Shown one piece after another: positions 34,842 through 45,890 of a stretch of 64,000 bases of DNA (the stretch's first letter is position 1; every line of letters starts with the position of its first letter). The stretch comes from Teredinibacter purpureus (lineage in GTDB: Bacteria > Pseudomonadota > Gammaproteobacteria > Pseudomonadales > Cellvibrionaceae): positions 4,495,501-4,559,500 of the forward strand of contig NZ_CP060092.1 of NCBI RefSeq assembly GCF_014217335.1. Reading direction: 5' to 3'. The position numbers and the translations under genes were made by a program. Below the pieces are notes generated by a model, which searched no databases, had not been told where the DNA came from, and saw only the letters and a program-made list of their open reading frames with translations.

Positions 34842-37757
34842 ATGCCGCATACCGAGCAACGCAACTTGCAAACCGATTCTCTCGAAAACCTTCGTTACGA
34901 CAAGGAATTTATTCATCGACATATCGGCCCTAACAAATCGCAAACCAGCGACATGCTCGCACGCCTCAATGTTGGCAGCTTAGACGAACTCATCGAAAAA
35001 ACCGTGCCCGCCGCTATCCGCAGCGAACAAACAGCATCGCTCGCCAACCCGCTCAACGAACAACAAGCGTTGGCCGAATTAAAGACCATCGCCCAGCAAA
35101 ACCAATTATTCAAACACTATATTGGTCTTGGCTATCACAGTACCTACGTACCCCCTGTCATCCTACGAAATGTCATGGAGAACCCCGGCTGGTATACCGC
35201 CTACACACCTTACCAACCCGAGATTGCCCAAGGTCGACTCGAAGGCCTATTAAACTTCCAACAAATGATCACCGAACTTACGGGCATGGAATTAGCCAAC
35301 GCCTCTATGCTCGACGAGGCCACTGCTGCGGCCGAAGCCATGGCAATGGCCAAACGCGTTGCACGTAAAAACAAATCCGATACTTTTTTTGTAGACCAAC
35401 AATGCTTACCTCAAACACTAGCCGTTTTACGTACCCGTGCAGAGCACTTTGGTTTTAACATTATTGTTGGCGACCCACGGACAGAACTCGACAATTACGA
35501 GTACTTCGGTGCATTACTGCAAAACCCCGGTGCCGACGGGGCACTACTCGATATTGCACCACTTACCGATATTATCCACAGCAAAGACGCCCTTGCGATT
35601 ATAGCCGCCGACATTATGAGCCTTGTGCTACTCGACGCGCCCGGCAAACAAGGCGCCGACATTGTCGTGGGCTGCAACCAACGCTTTGGCGTCCCGATGG
35701 GGTTCGGTGGCCCACACGCGGCTTTTTTCGCCTTTCGAGAAAAATATAAGCGCTCCACTCCCGGACGCATCATTGGGGTATCCATCGACTGCCGCGGCAA
35801 ACCAGCATTGCGTATGGCTATGCAAACGCGAGAGCAACATATTCGTCGAGAAAAAGCTAACTCCAATATTTGCACGTCTCAAGTACTTTTGGCCGTAATG
35901 AGTGCCTTTTACGCGATGTATCATGGCTCTGAAGGTGTTGAACGCATTGGAAAACGAATTCACCTTCTCACCAAAATATTAGCCCAAGGCTTAATATCAC
36001 TGAATTATAAATTACGGTACCAGCACTATTTCGATACCCTGTGTATTGAGGTAGGCGACCAGCAAACAGCACTGTACCAGCGTGCGCTCGACGCCCAGAT
36101 CAATATGCGCCTTATTGGAAAAAATGCGCTGGGCATTAGCTTAAATGAATGCACAAACGCCAACGATATCGATGCCCTGCTGGCAGTATTTGCCGGCGGC
36201 GCATCCCCCCTAGATTTCGTTAACCTTGAAAATAAAGCCGCGCAGGCCAGTACCATACCGGCCCGAATGAAGCGCAATGAAAGAGCACTGCAACATGAAA
36301 TATTCGAGCAGTATCATTCGGAAACAGAAATGCTACGGTATTTAAAACGCTTGGAATCCAAAGATATTGCACTCAACCACGCAATGATTCCGCTCGGTTC
36401 CTGCACGATGAAACTTAATGCTACGGCCGAAATGATTCCCGTAACATGGCCCGAGTTTGGCGAACTACACCCCTTCGCGCCAATGGAGCAAGCACAAGGT
36501 TACGCCACGCTATTCCAACAGCTGCAAGACATGCTAAAAGCCTGTACCGGTTACGATGCCATCAGCTTGCAGCCCAATGCGGGTTCCCAAGGTGAATATG
36601 CGGGCCTTGTAGCCATTAAAAAATATTTTGAAGCCAAGGGCGAACATCAACGTAACGTGTGTTTAATTCCGCAATCCGCACACGGCACCAATCCTGCCTC
36701 TGCGCAAATGGTCTCCATGCAAGTGGTCGTCACTAAATGCGACGAGCAAGGCAATGTGGATGTTGCAGACGTAAACGCAAAGATCGAACAATTCGGTGAC
36801 CGCATAGCGGCCATTATGATTACCTACCCCTCAACACATGGGGTATTTGAAGAAAACATTAAAGAAATTTGTGGCCTTATTCATGCGGTCGGCGCACAGG
36901 TATATATCGATGGGGCTAACATGAACGCCCTTGTTGGCTTAGCCGCACCGGGTGAATTCGGTGGCGACGTATCCCACTTAAACCTACATAAAACATTTTG
37001 CATTCCCCATGGCGGCGGCGGCCCTGGCATGGGCCCTATTGGTGTAAAAGAACACCTGGCCCCTTATTTGGCCAGCCACCCCTTGCAAACAATATCCGGC
37101 ACAGAAATAGGCAACGGTACAATATCCGCAGCCCCTTGGGGCTCAGCCAGCATTTTACCCATTAGCTGGATGTACGTACGCATGATGGGCAATCAAGGCG
37201 TTAAGCTCGCAACCGAGTACGCCATACTTAACGCAAACTACATTGCCAACCGCCTGCAAGAACATTACCCCATTTTATATACCGGTAAAAATGGATTTGT
37301 GGCACACGAATGCCTATTAGATTTACGGCCACTAAAAGAGAGTTCGGGTATTACAGAAGAGGATATCGCCAAACGATTAATGGATTTTGGTTTTCACGCA
37401 CCAACCATGTCCTTTCCCGTTGCCGGTACTTTAATGATCGAGCCCACAGAGTCTGAAAGCCAAACAGAATTAGACCGGTTCTGTGATGCCATGATCGCGA
37501 TTCGGCAAGAAGTCGCACGCGTACAAAATGGTGAGCTACCACGAGACAACAACCCGTTGTGTAACGCCCCCCATACGCTCGACGACGTATTCAATCCAAA
37601 CTGGGACCATCCCTACAGCCGCGAAGAAGCATCGCGGCCTTTGCCTTACTTAAAACACCACAAAGTATGGCCCAGCGTTAACCGAATCGATAACGTGTAC
37701 GGCGATCGAAATCTTATTTGTTCGTGCCCTACAATAGAATCTTATTCAAGCGAGTAA
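34842..37757 (+). CDS. gcvP: Glycine dehydrogenase (decarboxylating), P-protein
   Basis: A 971-residue full-length P-protein, the PLP enzyme that decarboxylates glycine in the glycine cleavage system. The PLP lysine is in [18 protein letters not shown]. The N-terminus (FIHRHIGP) and the motif [10 protein letters not shown] are typical. The frame is open from a TTG at 34824, but the ATG at 34842 is the better start. gcvT and gcvH are not in the window, so the complex is encoded at more than one locus. I saw no glycine riboswitch in the 150 bp upstream. Confidence 0.96.
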   Translation: MPHTEQRNLQTDSLENLRYDKEFIHRHIGPNKSQTSDMLARLNVGSLDELIEKTVPAAIRSEQTASLANPLNEQQALAELKTIAQQNQLFKHYIGLGYHSTYVPPVILRNVMENPGWYTAYTPYQPEIAQGRLEGLLNFQQMITELTGMELANASMLDEATAAAEAMAMAKRVARKNKSDTFFVDQQCLPQTLAVLRTRAEHFGFNIIVGDPRTELDNYEYFGALLQNPGADGALLDIAPLTDIIHSKDALAIIAADIMSLVLLDAPGKQGADIVVGCNQRFGVPMGFGGPHAAFFAFREKYKRSTPGRIIGVSIDCRGKPALRMAMQTREQHIRREKANSNICTSQVLLAVMSAFYAMYHGSEGVERIGKRIHLLTKILAQGLISLNYKLRYQHYFDTLCIEVGDQQTALYQRALDAQINMRLIGKNALGISLNECTNANDIDALLAVFAGGASPLDFVNLENKAAQASTIPARMKRNERALQHEIFEQYHSETEMLRYLKRLESKDIALNHAMIPLGSCTMKLNATAEMIPVTWPEFGELHPFAPMEQAQGYATLFQQLQDMLKACTGYDAISLQPNAGSQGEYAGLVAIKKYFEAKGEHQRNVCLIPQSAHGTNPASAQMVSMQVVVTKCDEQGNVDVADVNAKIEQFGDRIAAIMITYPSTHGVFEENIKEICGLIHAVGAQVYIDGANMNALVGLAAPGEFGGDVSHLNLHKTFCIPHGGGGPGMGPIGVKEHLAPYLASHPLQTISGTEIGNGTISAAPWGSASILPISWMYVRMMGNQGVKLATEYAILNANYIANRLQEHYPILYTGKNGFVAHECLLDLRPLKESSGITEEDIAKRLMDFGFHAPTMSFPVAGTLMIEPTESESQTELDRFCDAMIAIRQEVARVQNGELPRDNNPLCNAPHTLDDVFNPNWDHPYSREEASRPLPYLKHHKVWPSVNRIDNVYGDRNLICSCPTIESYSSE

Positions 37758-37792
37758 TATTCGCCATTAGCGGCCTAAGCGAGAGGCAAAAA

Positions 37793-38164
37793 ATGAAATC
37801 TACGCAAACCTATTGGAATCCACTTGATACTTCACATTCGGGCCAATGGAAAGCCGTTGATGGTTCCAATGGAAATATTTTAGAGCTCACGATTGCTGAA
37901 GACCCTATTACGGGTGATTACACTCGGCTGACCCAATTCAAAAACGGTTACTCTACAGAGTGTTTTGGTGCTAAAAGCCATGATTACCCAGAAGAAATAT
38001 TTATTGTATCGGGTAGGGTTTATGATCAAGCCTTTGAACAATGGCTTGAAACTGGTACCTATGCAAGCAGGCCGCCCGGCGAAGTTCATGGGCCCTTTAT
38101 TGCTGATGGCGATGTCCTTATCATGGAAATGTCATTTCCTAGCCAATCGATCCACAACAACTAG
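37793..38164 (+). CDS. ChrR-like cupin protein
   Basis: A 123-residue single-domain cupin resembling the C-terminal cupin of ChrR anti-sigma factors (YPEEIFIVSGRVYDQAFEQW, then RPPGEVHGPF with the conserved His). Glu and His residues could bind a metal. The frame is open from 37718, but the ATG at 37793 has gagaggc in front and gives the expected N-terminus. No sigma-factor gene is adjacent, so it may act as a small-molecule enzyme or sensor rather than an anti-sigma factor. Confidence 0.75.
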   Translation: MKSTQTYWNPLDTSHSGQWKAVDGSNGNILELTIAEDPITGDYTRLTQFKNGYSTECFGAKSHDYPEEIFIVSGRVYDQAFEQWLETGTYASRPPGEVHGPFIADGDVLIMEMSFPSQSIHNN

Positions 38165-38310
38165 CAAAACAAAGCACTACCCTACGGTTTAAAATGTTAC
38201 GCCACTACACATCCATGGCAAAATGAGGCTCTCGTGCTAAGCTTAAGACATAATTATTGTTAAGCTGCGAGCATTCCGTAAGTAGCTCCGCAGCCAGCAC
38301 CTTTTGGAGC

Positions 38311-39249
38311 ATGTCTATCCACCACTCTACTGTGCTCAAACTTCCTACGCTCAACAGGCTTAGCGGTTTAGTACGTATTGCTACCTGCTTACTATCTCTG
38401 CTGGCCTATACATCATTAGCCTCAGCCCCATCTTCGGGCGTCTGCAAACATTATCGGCTTACTCACCCCGTTATCGACATCCGCCATTTTCAAGATGTTG
38501 ATCGATATTTCCTCGAAATGTTACACCTTGCCATGGAGAAATCGGGAGATTCCTTCGTTATTATTCCTGAAAAACAAATCACCTTGTTTAACGAGAAACG
38601 CAGCGAGATTCACTTGCAGCTTAACCACTACAACGTGCATTGGCTGAATACATCACAAGAACGGGAGGCAAATCTTATCCCCATTCGTATTCCGTTATTT
38701 AAAGGTCTAATTGGCTGGAGATTAATGTTTATTCGACGCGATGACCAAGCACTGTTTAGTGAGGTGAATACCGCGCTAGCACTAAGAAGCTATACGGCGG
38801 GGCAAGGCCACGACTGGCCAGACAATAATATTTTACAATCCAATGAGCTGCCTTTGATAACGTCTAGCAATTGGGAAAGCTTATTTAAAATGCTCAGCAA
38901 AAAGAGAATTGATTACTTTCCACGCTCGGTGGTAGAAATTTGGCGAGAAAATGACGGGCTAACCGATAAGAGCTTAACAATAGACAAACATTTGGCCTTA
39001 CACTACCCCGCCGCCTATTACTTCTTTGTAAACAAGCAGCACCCTAATTTAGCCAAGGCCATTGAACGAGGGTTAAATAGCGCCATTAAAGACGGTTCGT
39101 TCGACGAACTCTTTAGTCGCTACTTTGACCCATTAATCGCACAAGCAGCGCTGAATACCCGCACGATAATACATTTGCATAACCCGCATATCGCAGTCCC
39201 AAATCGACCCGAGTTATGGTACCAACCTGCGTTTATCGCTCGCCATTAA
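38311..39249 (+). CDS. Periplasmic solute-binding protein, family 3-like
   Basis: A 312-residue protein with a signal peptide (about 1-38, ending near SLASA). The rest follows the pattern of bacterial extracellular solute-binding family 3 proteins found alone next to signalling genes (LEMLHLAMEKSG, NWESLFKMLSKKRIDYFP, KQHPNLAKAIERGLNSAIKD then GSFDELFSRYF). The ATG at 38311 has ttttggagc upstream; the frame is open from 38257. No ABC permease or ATPase gene is nearby, so it may act as a ligand sensor. It is convergent with the large GGDEF-EAL sensor. Confidence 0.7.
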   Translation: MSIHHSTVLKLPTLNRLSGLVRIATCLLSLLAYTSLASAPSSGVCKHYRLTHPVIDIRHFQDVDRYFLEMLHLAMEKSGDSFVIIPEKQITLFNEKRSEIHLQLNHYNVHWLNTSQEREANLIPIRIPLFKGLIGWRLMFIRRDDQALFSEVNTALALRSYTAGQGHDWPDNNILQSNELPLITSSNWESLFKMLSKKRIDYFPRSVVEIWRENDGLTDKSLTIDKHLALHYPAAYYFFVNKQHPNLAKAIERGLNSAIKDGSFDELFSRYFDPLIAQAALNTRTIIHLHNPHIAVPNRPELWYQPAFIARH

Positions 39250-39255
39250 CCCGCA

Positions 39256-42200
39256 CTACGCAAGGCCTTTTTTCTCGGACATATGTTCAGCCAATAAGAA
39301 CGCCGTTGCGTCTTCGGCATTCAGTGGCCTCGCCATTAAATACCCTTGACCAAAATCACACGCATAGCTTGCCAAAATATCCCACTGTTCTTGCGTTTCA
39401 ATACCTTCAGCGACTACTCGAATATTAAGGTTATGGGCCAACGAAATCGTTGCACGAACAATTTCCTGCGCACCGCCGCTTTCGTCTTCATTATCCACTA
39501 ACCCATCAACAAACTTTCGATCGATCTTAAGTACTTGTACCGGCAACTGGTCTAAATAACTGAGCGACGAATAGCCAGTACCAAAGTCATCAATGGCTAG
39601 CTCAATATCTCTGTCGCGCAGCGCCTCGAGTATCTGGTTAACGCTATCCGTATTTTCCATTAGCGCCGTCTCGGTAATCTCCAACTTCAAATGATGGCTA
39701 TGCACACCCGTTTTTTCGAGAATGGCATCGATTGATTCAATAAGGTCATGTTGACCTAGTTGATGAGGAGAAAGGTTAACGGCAATACTCGGTAAACGTG
39801 TCACTGCGCTCATATTCCCCCATCGCTCTAACTGAAGACAGGCTTGCTCCAATACCCAGAGGCCGAGTTCCAAAATGAGCCCCGACTCTTCAGCCACGGG
39901 AATAAATTTGTCCGGTGGAACCATGCCTCGCGTGGGATGCTCCCAACGCAATAAAACTTCAAACCCCGTAAGGCTGCCATCTGTGAGTTCTACAATGGGC
40001 TGAAATACAATAAAGAACTGATGCTGCTGCATTGCCTTATATAAATCGGCCTCTAGCTCGGCCAATTCTAACGTTGTTTCTCGCATGGCAGAGTCGAATA
40101 CCTGAAAAGTACCACGCCCATTTTCTTTTGCGCGATACATTGCAATATCTGCGTCTCTTAGAATTTGTTCAGGTTTCGTATACTGCCCTTCGCACAGCAC
40201 CATGCCGATACTTACGCGAAAAAACATTTGGGTCTGATCGATGAAAAATGCGTTGTCAAACGCGACAATAATGTTCTCGGCAATTTGGATGAGACTTTCC
40301 TCAAACAAGACTTCATCCACCAATACCGTAAATTCATCACCACCCAAGCGCACCGCGTGATGGCCTTTGGGTAGTAATTCCTGTAATCGCGAAGAAGCCG
40401 CAACCAATAACAGGTCACCCAATAAGTGGCCGTGTGTATCATTCACTTTTTTAAATCGATCACCATCGAGAAAAAACAATGCGAATTTTTTGGTCTCGTC
40501 TTCACGCTCAATCAATTGCTCCAAGTGCTGCGTTAACCACTGTCTATTCGGAAGCCCCGTTAACGCATCATGGAAGGCCATGTGAAATAATTTTGCCTCA
40601 GCAATGCGCCGCTCTTCCACCTCTATCGACAATTCACCCGTTCGCTGATCGACGCGTTGCTCTAGCTCAGTATTCAATACTTTGACGTATTCACTCGCCT
40701 GTTCAAGTTCGTCTGTTTTCTCTTCTACGAGTAATTTCAGCTCTTTCTGCCGACGCGTATTGGCGCGTAATCGCCAATAACTAAAACCATACATCAACGA
40801 TAATACGACAAAGAAAAATGTCGATCTCGCCCACCACGATTGCCACCATGGGGGCAATATAACAATATCAATCCCTTTTACTTCATCGCTCCACACACCG
40901 TCATTATTAGAGCCCTGAACTTGAAAAAAGTACTTACCCGGCGATAAATTAGTATACCTGGCCCTTCTTCGCTGACTGTCGGTCAACGCCCACTTATCAT
41001 CTACACCAACCATCCTATAGCGGTATTGGTTTTTCATCGGCGAGATAAAGTTAAGCGCGCTAAATTCCAGCGTAAAATCCTGCTGGCCATAGGGAAGCTC
41101 GATCAAGCGAGTGAAGTTTATATGCTTTGGTAACTGCTCTATATCGCCCGGTAGCACCGGCTGCTGAAACAATTCAAAACGCGTTAAATGGACATTGGGC
41201 GGTACCTTATTTTTCGGTAAATGCTCTGGGTCGAAAACACTAACACCTTCCGCGCCGCCAAAATAAAGAATACCTTCCCGTGTTCTGAGGTGGCTGAACC
41301 GATTAAACAATCGCCCAGCTAGCCCGTCTCTATCATCAAACAGTTCAAACGTCTCCGTTTTTGGGTTAAATCGATTTAACCCATTTCGCGTGCCCAGCCA
41401 TAGGTACCCCGAGGCATCTTCTTCAATCGAGGTGACAAAGTCATCAGCGAGGCCATCGGCCTTTTGGAAGGTTTTATACAATTTAGTGGCGGGCTCGTAA
41501 CGAATAAAACCATTAGAGGTCGCGATCCATAAACGCTGTAATTTATCCTCATATAAATCGAAAATGCCTTCTACATAAGGGATGGCCATGGATTGAAATG
41601 TCTTTTTCTGTGGATCAAATATATCTAGGCCGCCGTGGCCCCCTATCCATACTCGCCCATCATGCGCAAACTCTATGTCATTAATTGAATAGGTACTGAT
41701 GCCCGATTCCTTCCCTTCCCCTCCGGGGAAATACGGCGTAAATGTGCCGTTTACTGGGTCGAAAAGTTGCAGCCCTTTACGCCATAAGCTTAAAAACAAT
41801 AAACCGTTCGAACTTCGTTCAATACGAAAAACATTATTATTGCCAATGGTCTGCGTACTATTTTTATTAGGTTCTCGACTGTATTGAGTAAATACGCCAG
41901 TATTAGGGTCCAGCCGGTTTAACCCTCCTGCCCACGTACCAATCCATAAAAACCCCTGATCGTCCTCCTCTATGGCAAGAACGGAGTTACTGCTAATACT
42001 GGTGCTATCGTTTGGGTCGTTACGAAAATGTGTAAATTCTCCTGTAATAGGGTTAAATTTATCTAACCCTCCGCCGTCAGTTGCTATCCAAATATAACCC
42101 CGACCATCTTCGTGTAGATCTAAAACATTATTCAATGCCAAACTATTGTCGGCCGTTTCGCTGTGCTGCAACGTTGCAAATTTCTCAAGGTGCTCGCTGA

Positions 42201-43221
42201 TACGACGTATGCCAAAATGCGACACTGCAAACCACATTGATCCTTCGTCATCTTCATAGATATCCTGCACGGCACCAGGAGGGAAAGCGAACTCATCAAC
42301 GGAGGAAACGGCCACTTGCGAAAAATTATCGTCGTCAGGGCGATAACGATGTACGCCCTGCTTATCGGTGCCCACCCATATTTGACCTTTTGAATCCTCA
42401 AAAATAGACCAAATGGTATTAGCCTTGAGCGATCCAGCATTTCCGTCGGCAAAATACCGTCTCACTGCCCGTGTAACAGGATCAAGCACCACAACGCCCT
42501 CCAGCGTTGCAACCCAAACTTTCCCGTCGTCAGCCTCAATTAAGTCGCGAATACTATCGATACCGGCGGCCAAGTCGGCGGGAATAATGTACTGTTCAAT
42601 CGTTGTTGTTTGGGTGTTAAAGAGAAAAAGGCCAGCACTGGACGCAACCCATAAAGAATCGGGCTCCCTGCTCGGCGTTATCGCGTTAATAAATCGAGCA
42701 TCTGGCGCACTGAAAAACTGATGGAGTAACACATTTGTCTCAAGGTCATAGCCGCGCAAACCAAACCCTTCGCCACCCACCCACATAATGCCTTTTTTGT
42801 CGAGATGTAACGCCCATATAGACGCTCCACCCGAAAAATCGTAATTCTCAAAAGACTCAGTTTCCGAATGGTAGCGGCTAAGCACATGGCCACCGACCCA
42901 CAAATTATCAACGTCATCTACCAGTAACGTCGAAATAGAATTAGTGCCAATAGACGTTAAATCATCGTGCTGGTAGACAAAATTGCGTAATTGATAGCCA
43001 TCATACCGTTTTAGGCCGTTATCCGTGCCTATCCATAAATAGCCGTCTGCGGTACGTACCACGGTGTTCGTATAATCACTGCCAAGGGTGTCATCGTCTA
43101 GGTAGAGAGGGTGTACATTGGTTTTACCTAGCGCAATACCGGCTGTCGCAGCGTTTGTGACTGCAACGAATACCAACATAATAAGAGTAGACAAAGAAAT
43201 GGGATGCGGCATGTTGTGCAA
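39256..43221 (-). CDS. Hybrid sensor: REG_prop beta-propeller, Y_Y_Y, GGDEF and EAL
   Basis: A 1321-residue membrane protein. The signal peptide is followed by a periplasmic part of about 13 two-component-propeller repeats (LWIGTDNGLKRYDGY, IWVGTDKQGVHRY, LWLGTRNGLNRFNP). A Y_Y_Y domain (about 740-810) and one membrane helix (about 815-835) follow, then a coiled-coil linker. A GGDEF domain comes next (RLGGDEFTVLVDE) and a C-terminal EAL domain whose signature reads EVL (FEVLLRWEHP). The other EAL motifs (DDFGTGYSSL, KIDRKFV) are present, so both synthesis and breakdown of c-di-GMP are possible. Such propellers often sense carbohydrates. The start could also be 43212. Confidence 0.9.
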   Translation of the reverse strand: MHNMPHPISLSTLIMLVFVAVTNAATAGIALGKTNVHPLYLDDDTLGSDYTNTVVRTADGYLWIGTDNGLKRYDGYQLRNFVYQHDDLTSIGTNSISTLLVDDVDNLWVGGHVLSRYHSETESFENYDFSGGASIWALHLDKKGIMWVGGEGFGLRGYDLETNVLLHQFFSAPDARFINAITPSREPDSLWVASSAGLFLFNTQTTTIEQYIIPADLAAGIDSIRDLIEADDGKVWVATLEGVVVLDPVTRAVRRYFADGNAGSLKANTIWSIFEDSKGQIWVGTDKQGVHRYRPDDDNFSQVAVSSVDEFAFPPGAVQDIYEDDEGSMWFAVSHFGIRRISEHLEKFATLQHSETADNSLALNNVLDLHEDGRGYIWIATDGGGLDKFNPITGEFTHFRNDPNDSTSISSNSVLAIEEDDQGFLWIGTWAGGLNRLDPNTGVFTQYSREPNKNSTQTIGNNNVFRIERSSNGLLFLSLWRKGLQLFDPVNGTFTPYFPGGEGKESGISTYSINDIEFAHDGRVWIGGHGGLDIFDPQKKTFQSMAIPYVEGIFDLYEDKLQRLWIATSNGFIRYEPATKLYKTFQKADGLADDFVTSIEEDASGYLWLGTRNGLNRFNPKTETFELFDDRDGLAGRLFNRFSHLRTREGILYFGGAEGVSVFDPEHLPKNKVPPNVHLTRFELFQQPVLPGDIEQLPKHINFTRLIELPYGQQDFTLEFSALNFISPMKNQYRYRMVGVDDKWALTDSQRRRARYTNLSPGKYFFQVQGSNNDGVWSDEVKGIDIVILPPWWQSWWARSTFFFVVLSLMYGFSYWRLRANTRRQKELKLLVEEKTDELEQASEYVKVLNTELEQRVDQRTGELSIEVEERRIAEAKLFHMAFHDALTGLPNRQWLTQHLEQLIEREDETKKFALFFLDGDRFKKVNDTHGHLLGDLLLVAASSRLQELLPKGHHAVRLGGDEFTVLVDEVLFEESLIQIAENIIVAFDNAFFIDQTQMFFRVSIGMVLCEGQYTKPEQILRDADIAMYRAKENGRGTFQVFDSAMRETTLELAELEADLYKAMQQHQFFIVFQPIVELTDGSLTGFEVLLRWEHPTRGMVPPDKFIPVAEESGLILELGLWVLEQACLQLERWGNMSAVTRLPSIAVNLSPHQLGQHDLIESIDAILEKTGVHSHHLKLEITETALMENTDSVNQILEALRDRDIELAIDDFGTGYSSLSYLDQLPVQVLKIDRKFVDGLVDNEDESGGAQEIVRATISLAHNLNIRVVAEGIETQEQWDILASYACDFGQGYLMARPLNAEDATAFLLAEHMSEKKGLA

Positions 43222-43369
43222 ATTAAGCTAGCAAGAACAGAATCTAAAGTGTAGCCCTCTATTACAGCCCTCACACGCTTATTAACCGCCACATGCACAA
43301 ACGCTCCATAGCCGTCGAAGTAGGCCTCAGTGCCCTTTCACCCGGTTATGTCCGTGAATTGCAGGCATA

Positions 43370-43397
43370 AAAAAAGCCGCTTAAAAGCGGCTTTTTT
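43370..43397 (-). terminator. Terminator of the exbD-like gene
   Basis: A 13-bp stem (aaaaaagccgctt with aagcggctttttt) with a 2-nt loop, 15 bp after the gene. It could serve both directions. Confidence 0.88.
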
Positions 43398-43412
43398 CAA
43401 CCACGCAAACAC

Positions 43413-43829
43413 TTACTGTTTGCGTGGAATCAGGGATACATTATAAATTTTCGCTTCGCGAGCGGCATCTGCGATTGCGACATAAGAAGAGGTGGAAGCG
43501 TGCTCATGCGCCATAACAACAACACCGCCTTCGGGGTTCTCGGCACTCTTCTGTGCAATCAACGAACGAACAGAGCGAATATCAACACGACGCTGATCGA
43601 TGAAAATCTCATCATTTGCGTTTATCTGTACTAATATACTCTTGCTTTCCGTCTCGGGGGGCGGCAAATTCTCAGTGTTCTCTGGTACGTTCAAGTCCAA
43701 GGATTTTTCCTTGATAAACGACGCTGTAACAATGAAGAAAATCAACATGATGAACACAACGTCCAGCATTGGGGTCAAATCGATCTCGGCTTTATCTTCT
43801 GCCGACTGTTTACGTTTTCTACGACTCAC
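43413..43829 (-). CDS. exbD: ExbD/TolR-family biopolymer transport protein
   Basis: A 138-residue protein with one N-terminal membrane helix. The proton-coupled Asp is in DLTPMLDVVFIMLIFFIV, and a periplasmic domain follows. It uses the proton gradient with ExbB and TonB to energise outer-membrane transport. The GTG at 43829 has a ggag site 8 bp upstream. No exbB or tonB lies beside it, so it is a stand-alone copy; a TonB-like C-terminal domain protein is encoded 6 kb away (49329). Confidence 0.9.
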   Translation of the reverse strand: MSRRKRKQSAEDKAEIDLTPMLDVVFIMLIFFIVTASFIKEKSLDLNVPENTENLPPPETESKSILVQINANDEIFIDQRRVDIRSVRSLIAQKSAENPEGGVVVMAHEHASTSSYVAIADAAREAKIYNVSLIPRKQ

Positions 43830-44084
43830 GGTTTATTCTCCAAATCGATAATGAAGATCGCGGCCTTTTTCCAAGGCGGGGATTCACTGTTATACAACAG
43901 CAAAAAGCGATTCAATGCCCAAAAGGGTGGTTTAAGCCGGTACTCGGCACAACACATGCTGCCTTGCAGCAGTCAATCCCTCTCAGCGAAGAAGCATTCT
44001 ACACGAACTTTTAGCGATCTGCTCGCTCTTTGCATCCACTAACGAGGGCGCTCATTTTTTAAACGAACCCCCCAAAATAGCTAT

Positions 44085-45158
44085 TTAGTCCGAAATGAAG
44101 GGCAGCACAAGCTGTTCAGCGCACTCTTGCAGGGGGGTTAAACGAAAACCGACTCCCATCAACCTAACACCCCGTTTTTGCCGGTGCCAACCGGACTGCA
44201 TCAACCGTTGAAAGTCAGGCATTGAAAATAGATCTGCGTGCCGAGAAATAGTTGTTTCCATTGTCGTTTGCTCAAAATTATCAAACTTCAATTTTACAAA
44301 TTTTTTACTCACATAATGTTTTGTTGATAGCTTGGAAAATCGCTCTTCTAAACCGGATATTAAGTCGCTTAAACATGTTGAAAGTTCGTCAACGTTACTC
44401 ACGTCCTCGGGGTAGGTGCGTTCAATACTAATAGATTTACGCGTATTACTCGCATGGACGACGTTGTTATCAACACCTTTACTCAGTTCCATTAAGCGAA
44501 CACCGAAACTCCCGAAGCGTTTTAATACGAACTCTGGATCCGAATGGATAATATCCTGACAATTATGCAGCCCATGCCGCGCGAGCTTCTCTGCTGTAAC
44601 CTTCCCCACTCCGGGCAAAAGCGAAAGCGGTAACTGCGCCACAAAAGTTTCGACCGAATCCGGTACTACCGTAAATAGACCATCCGGCTTTCGCCAATCA
44701 CTTGCAATTTTAGCCAAAAACTTCACGGGGGCAACGCCTGCAGATACCGTAATACCCAATTCTTTTGCAATACTTTTTCGTATATCTTCCGCGATGAGCG
44801 TTGCACTACCACCAAAATGATCGCTTTGCGATACGTCCAAATACGCTTCGTCTAAAGAAAGAGGCTCAACGACGTCTGAATAACGGTGAAAAACCTCTCG
44901 CATTTGGGCCGATACTTGTCGATACAGATCAAAATCTGGTTTCAGTATTTCCAAGGAGGGGCATAATCGTTTTGCGTAAGCAGAGGCCATTGCGGAACGA
45001 ACGCCAAACTGTCGAGCCATGTAATTGCAGGTCGCAATGACGCCACGACGCCCTGGATCACCGCCTACCGCAATAGGAATATCCTTTAAGCGCGTATTTT
45101 TACGCATTTCTAACGCGGCAAAAAAACAATCTGCATCAATATGGATAATTTTTTTCAT
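44085..45158 (-). CDS. dinB: DNA polymerase IV (translesion, Y family)
   Basis: A 357-residue error-prone polymerase for lesion bypass. Catalytic carboxylates are in IHIDADCFFAALE and in EPLSLDEAYLDVS; the helix-hairpin-helix region reads SLLPGVGKVTAEKLARHGL. The ATG at 45158 is the family start; the longer frame to 45188 is unlikely. I saw no LexA box by eye upstream. The C-terminus ends QLVLPFISD, close to the beta-clamp-binding QLxLPF motif. Confidence 0.95.
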   Translation of the reverse strand: MKKIIHIDADCFFAALEMRKNTRLKDIPIAVGGDPGRRGVIATCNYMARQFGVRSAMASAYAKRLCPSLEILKPDFDLYRQVSAQMREVFHRYSDVVEPLSLDEAYLDVSQSDHFGGSATLIAEDIRKSIAKELGITVSAGVAPVKFLAKIASDWRKPDGLFTVVPDSVETFVAQLPLSLLPGVGKVTAEKLARHGLHNCQDIIHSDPEFVLKRFGSFGVRLMELSKGVDNNVVHASNTRKSISIERTYPEDVSNVDELSTCLSDLISGLEERFSKLSTKHYVSKKFVKLKFDNFEQTTMETTISRHADLFSMPDFQRLMQSGWHRQKRGVRLMGVGFRLTPLQECAEQLVLPFISD

Positions 45159-45890
45159 TGGCTTAACGTCATTCAGCAAGTTTTGCACCTAGGACTAACC
45201 GCTTGGAAGCAAACCATTACTTTGATCTGGCCGCAAAAGCCAATAAAACCCATTTAATGTGAATATTAAAAAAAACGAGCAGATTAAATTACGTCGAATG
45301 GCAAACGATCTTAATTGTTGATCAATCAACACAAACAACTGTACATAAATACACGCGTTTTTTCAATTTTTTAATTTGATTTGAGTACCCCTAAACGAGT
45401 TCGAGTTAAGCTTAATACCAACACCCCATGTTCAACGTATTTTAACGTAGATAGGAACGACTCTCGTATTCACCTAACACAGGCAATGTGAATCTCACTT
45501 ACTGATGTAAAAGACATTGGTTTTGCGGCCATCAATTTCATGAATTCCAACTACCCCAGAAATATTCTTGTCATCTTCGCCGTATTATCTGACCTTTTTT
45601 GTCAGTTCCTTACAAAATAAATGCGCTATTAATCCTTTTAATTCATTCTTAAATTTATCTTTCTGACATTTTTTTATTTTTTTCGCGCCATCAAAACTGA
45701 ATGTAGTCATTGATAAATTAAGTGCTGATTGTTGAATTTATTCAATATACGCAAATAAAATGCAATATTTAAAAAAAAACACTACAAAAACGCCGTAAAT
45801 TGATGAAAAAACTTGAAATTTTCTTGTTATTTCGTAATGTAGTGCTACAACTTTCATAGGTACAATCAAATAAGGGTAAGGGTAATTACT
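45159..45890. other. Long AT-rich intergenic region
   Basis: About 730 bases without a convincing gene on either strand. Base composition is much richer in A/T than its neighbours, especially 45300-45880, with many T and A runs. It must contain the promoter of the AlgP-like gene. The AT-hook protein encoded next door could bind such DNA, which would allow self-regulation; this is speculation. Confidence 0.5.

Noticed and set aside
45159..45890. Prophage or foreign gene remnant in the AT-rich region
   Set aside because: No recognisable coding remnants, integrase or repeats were found on either strand.
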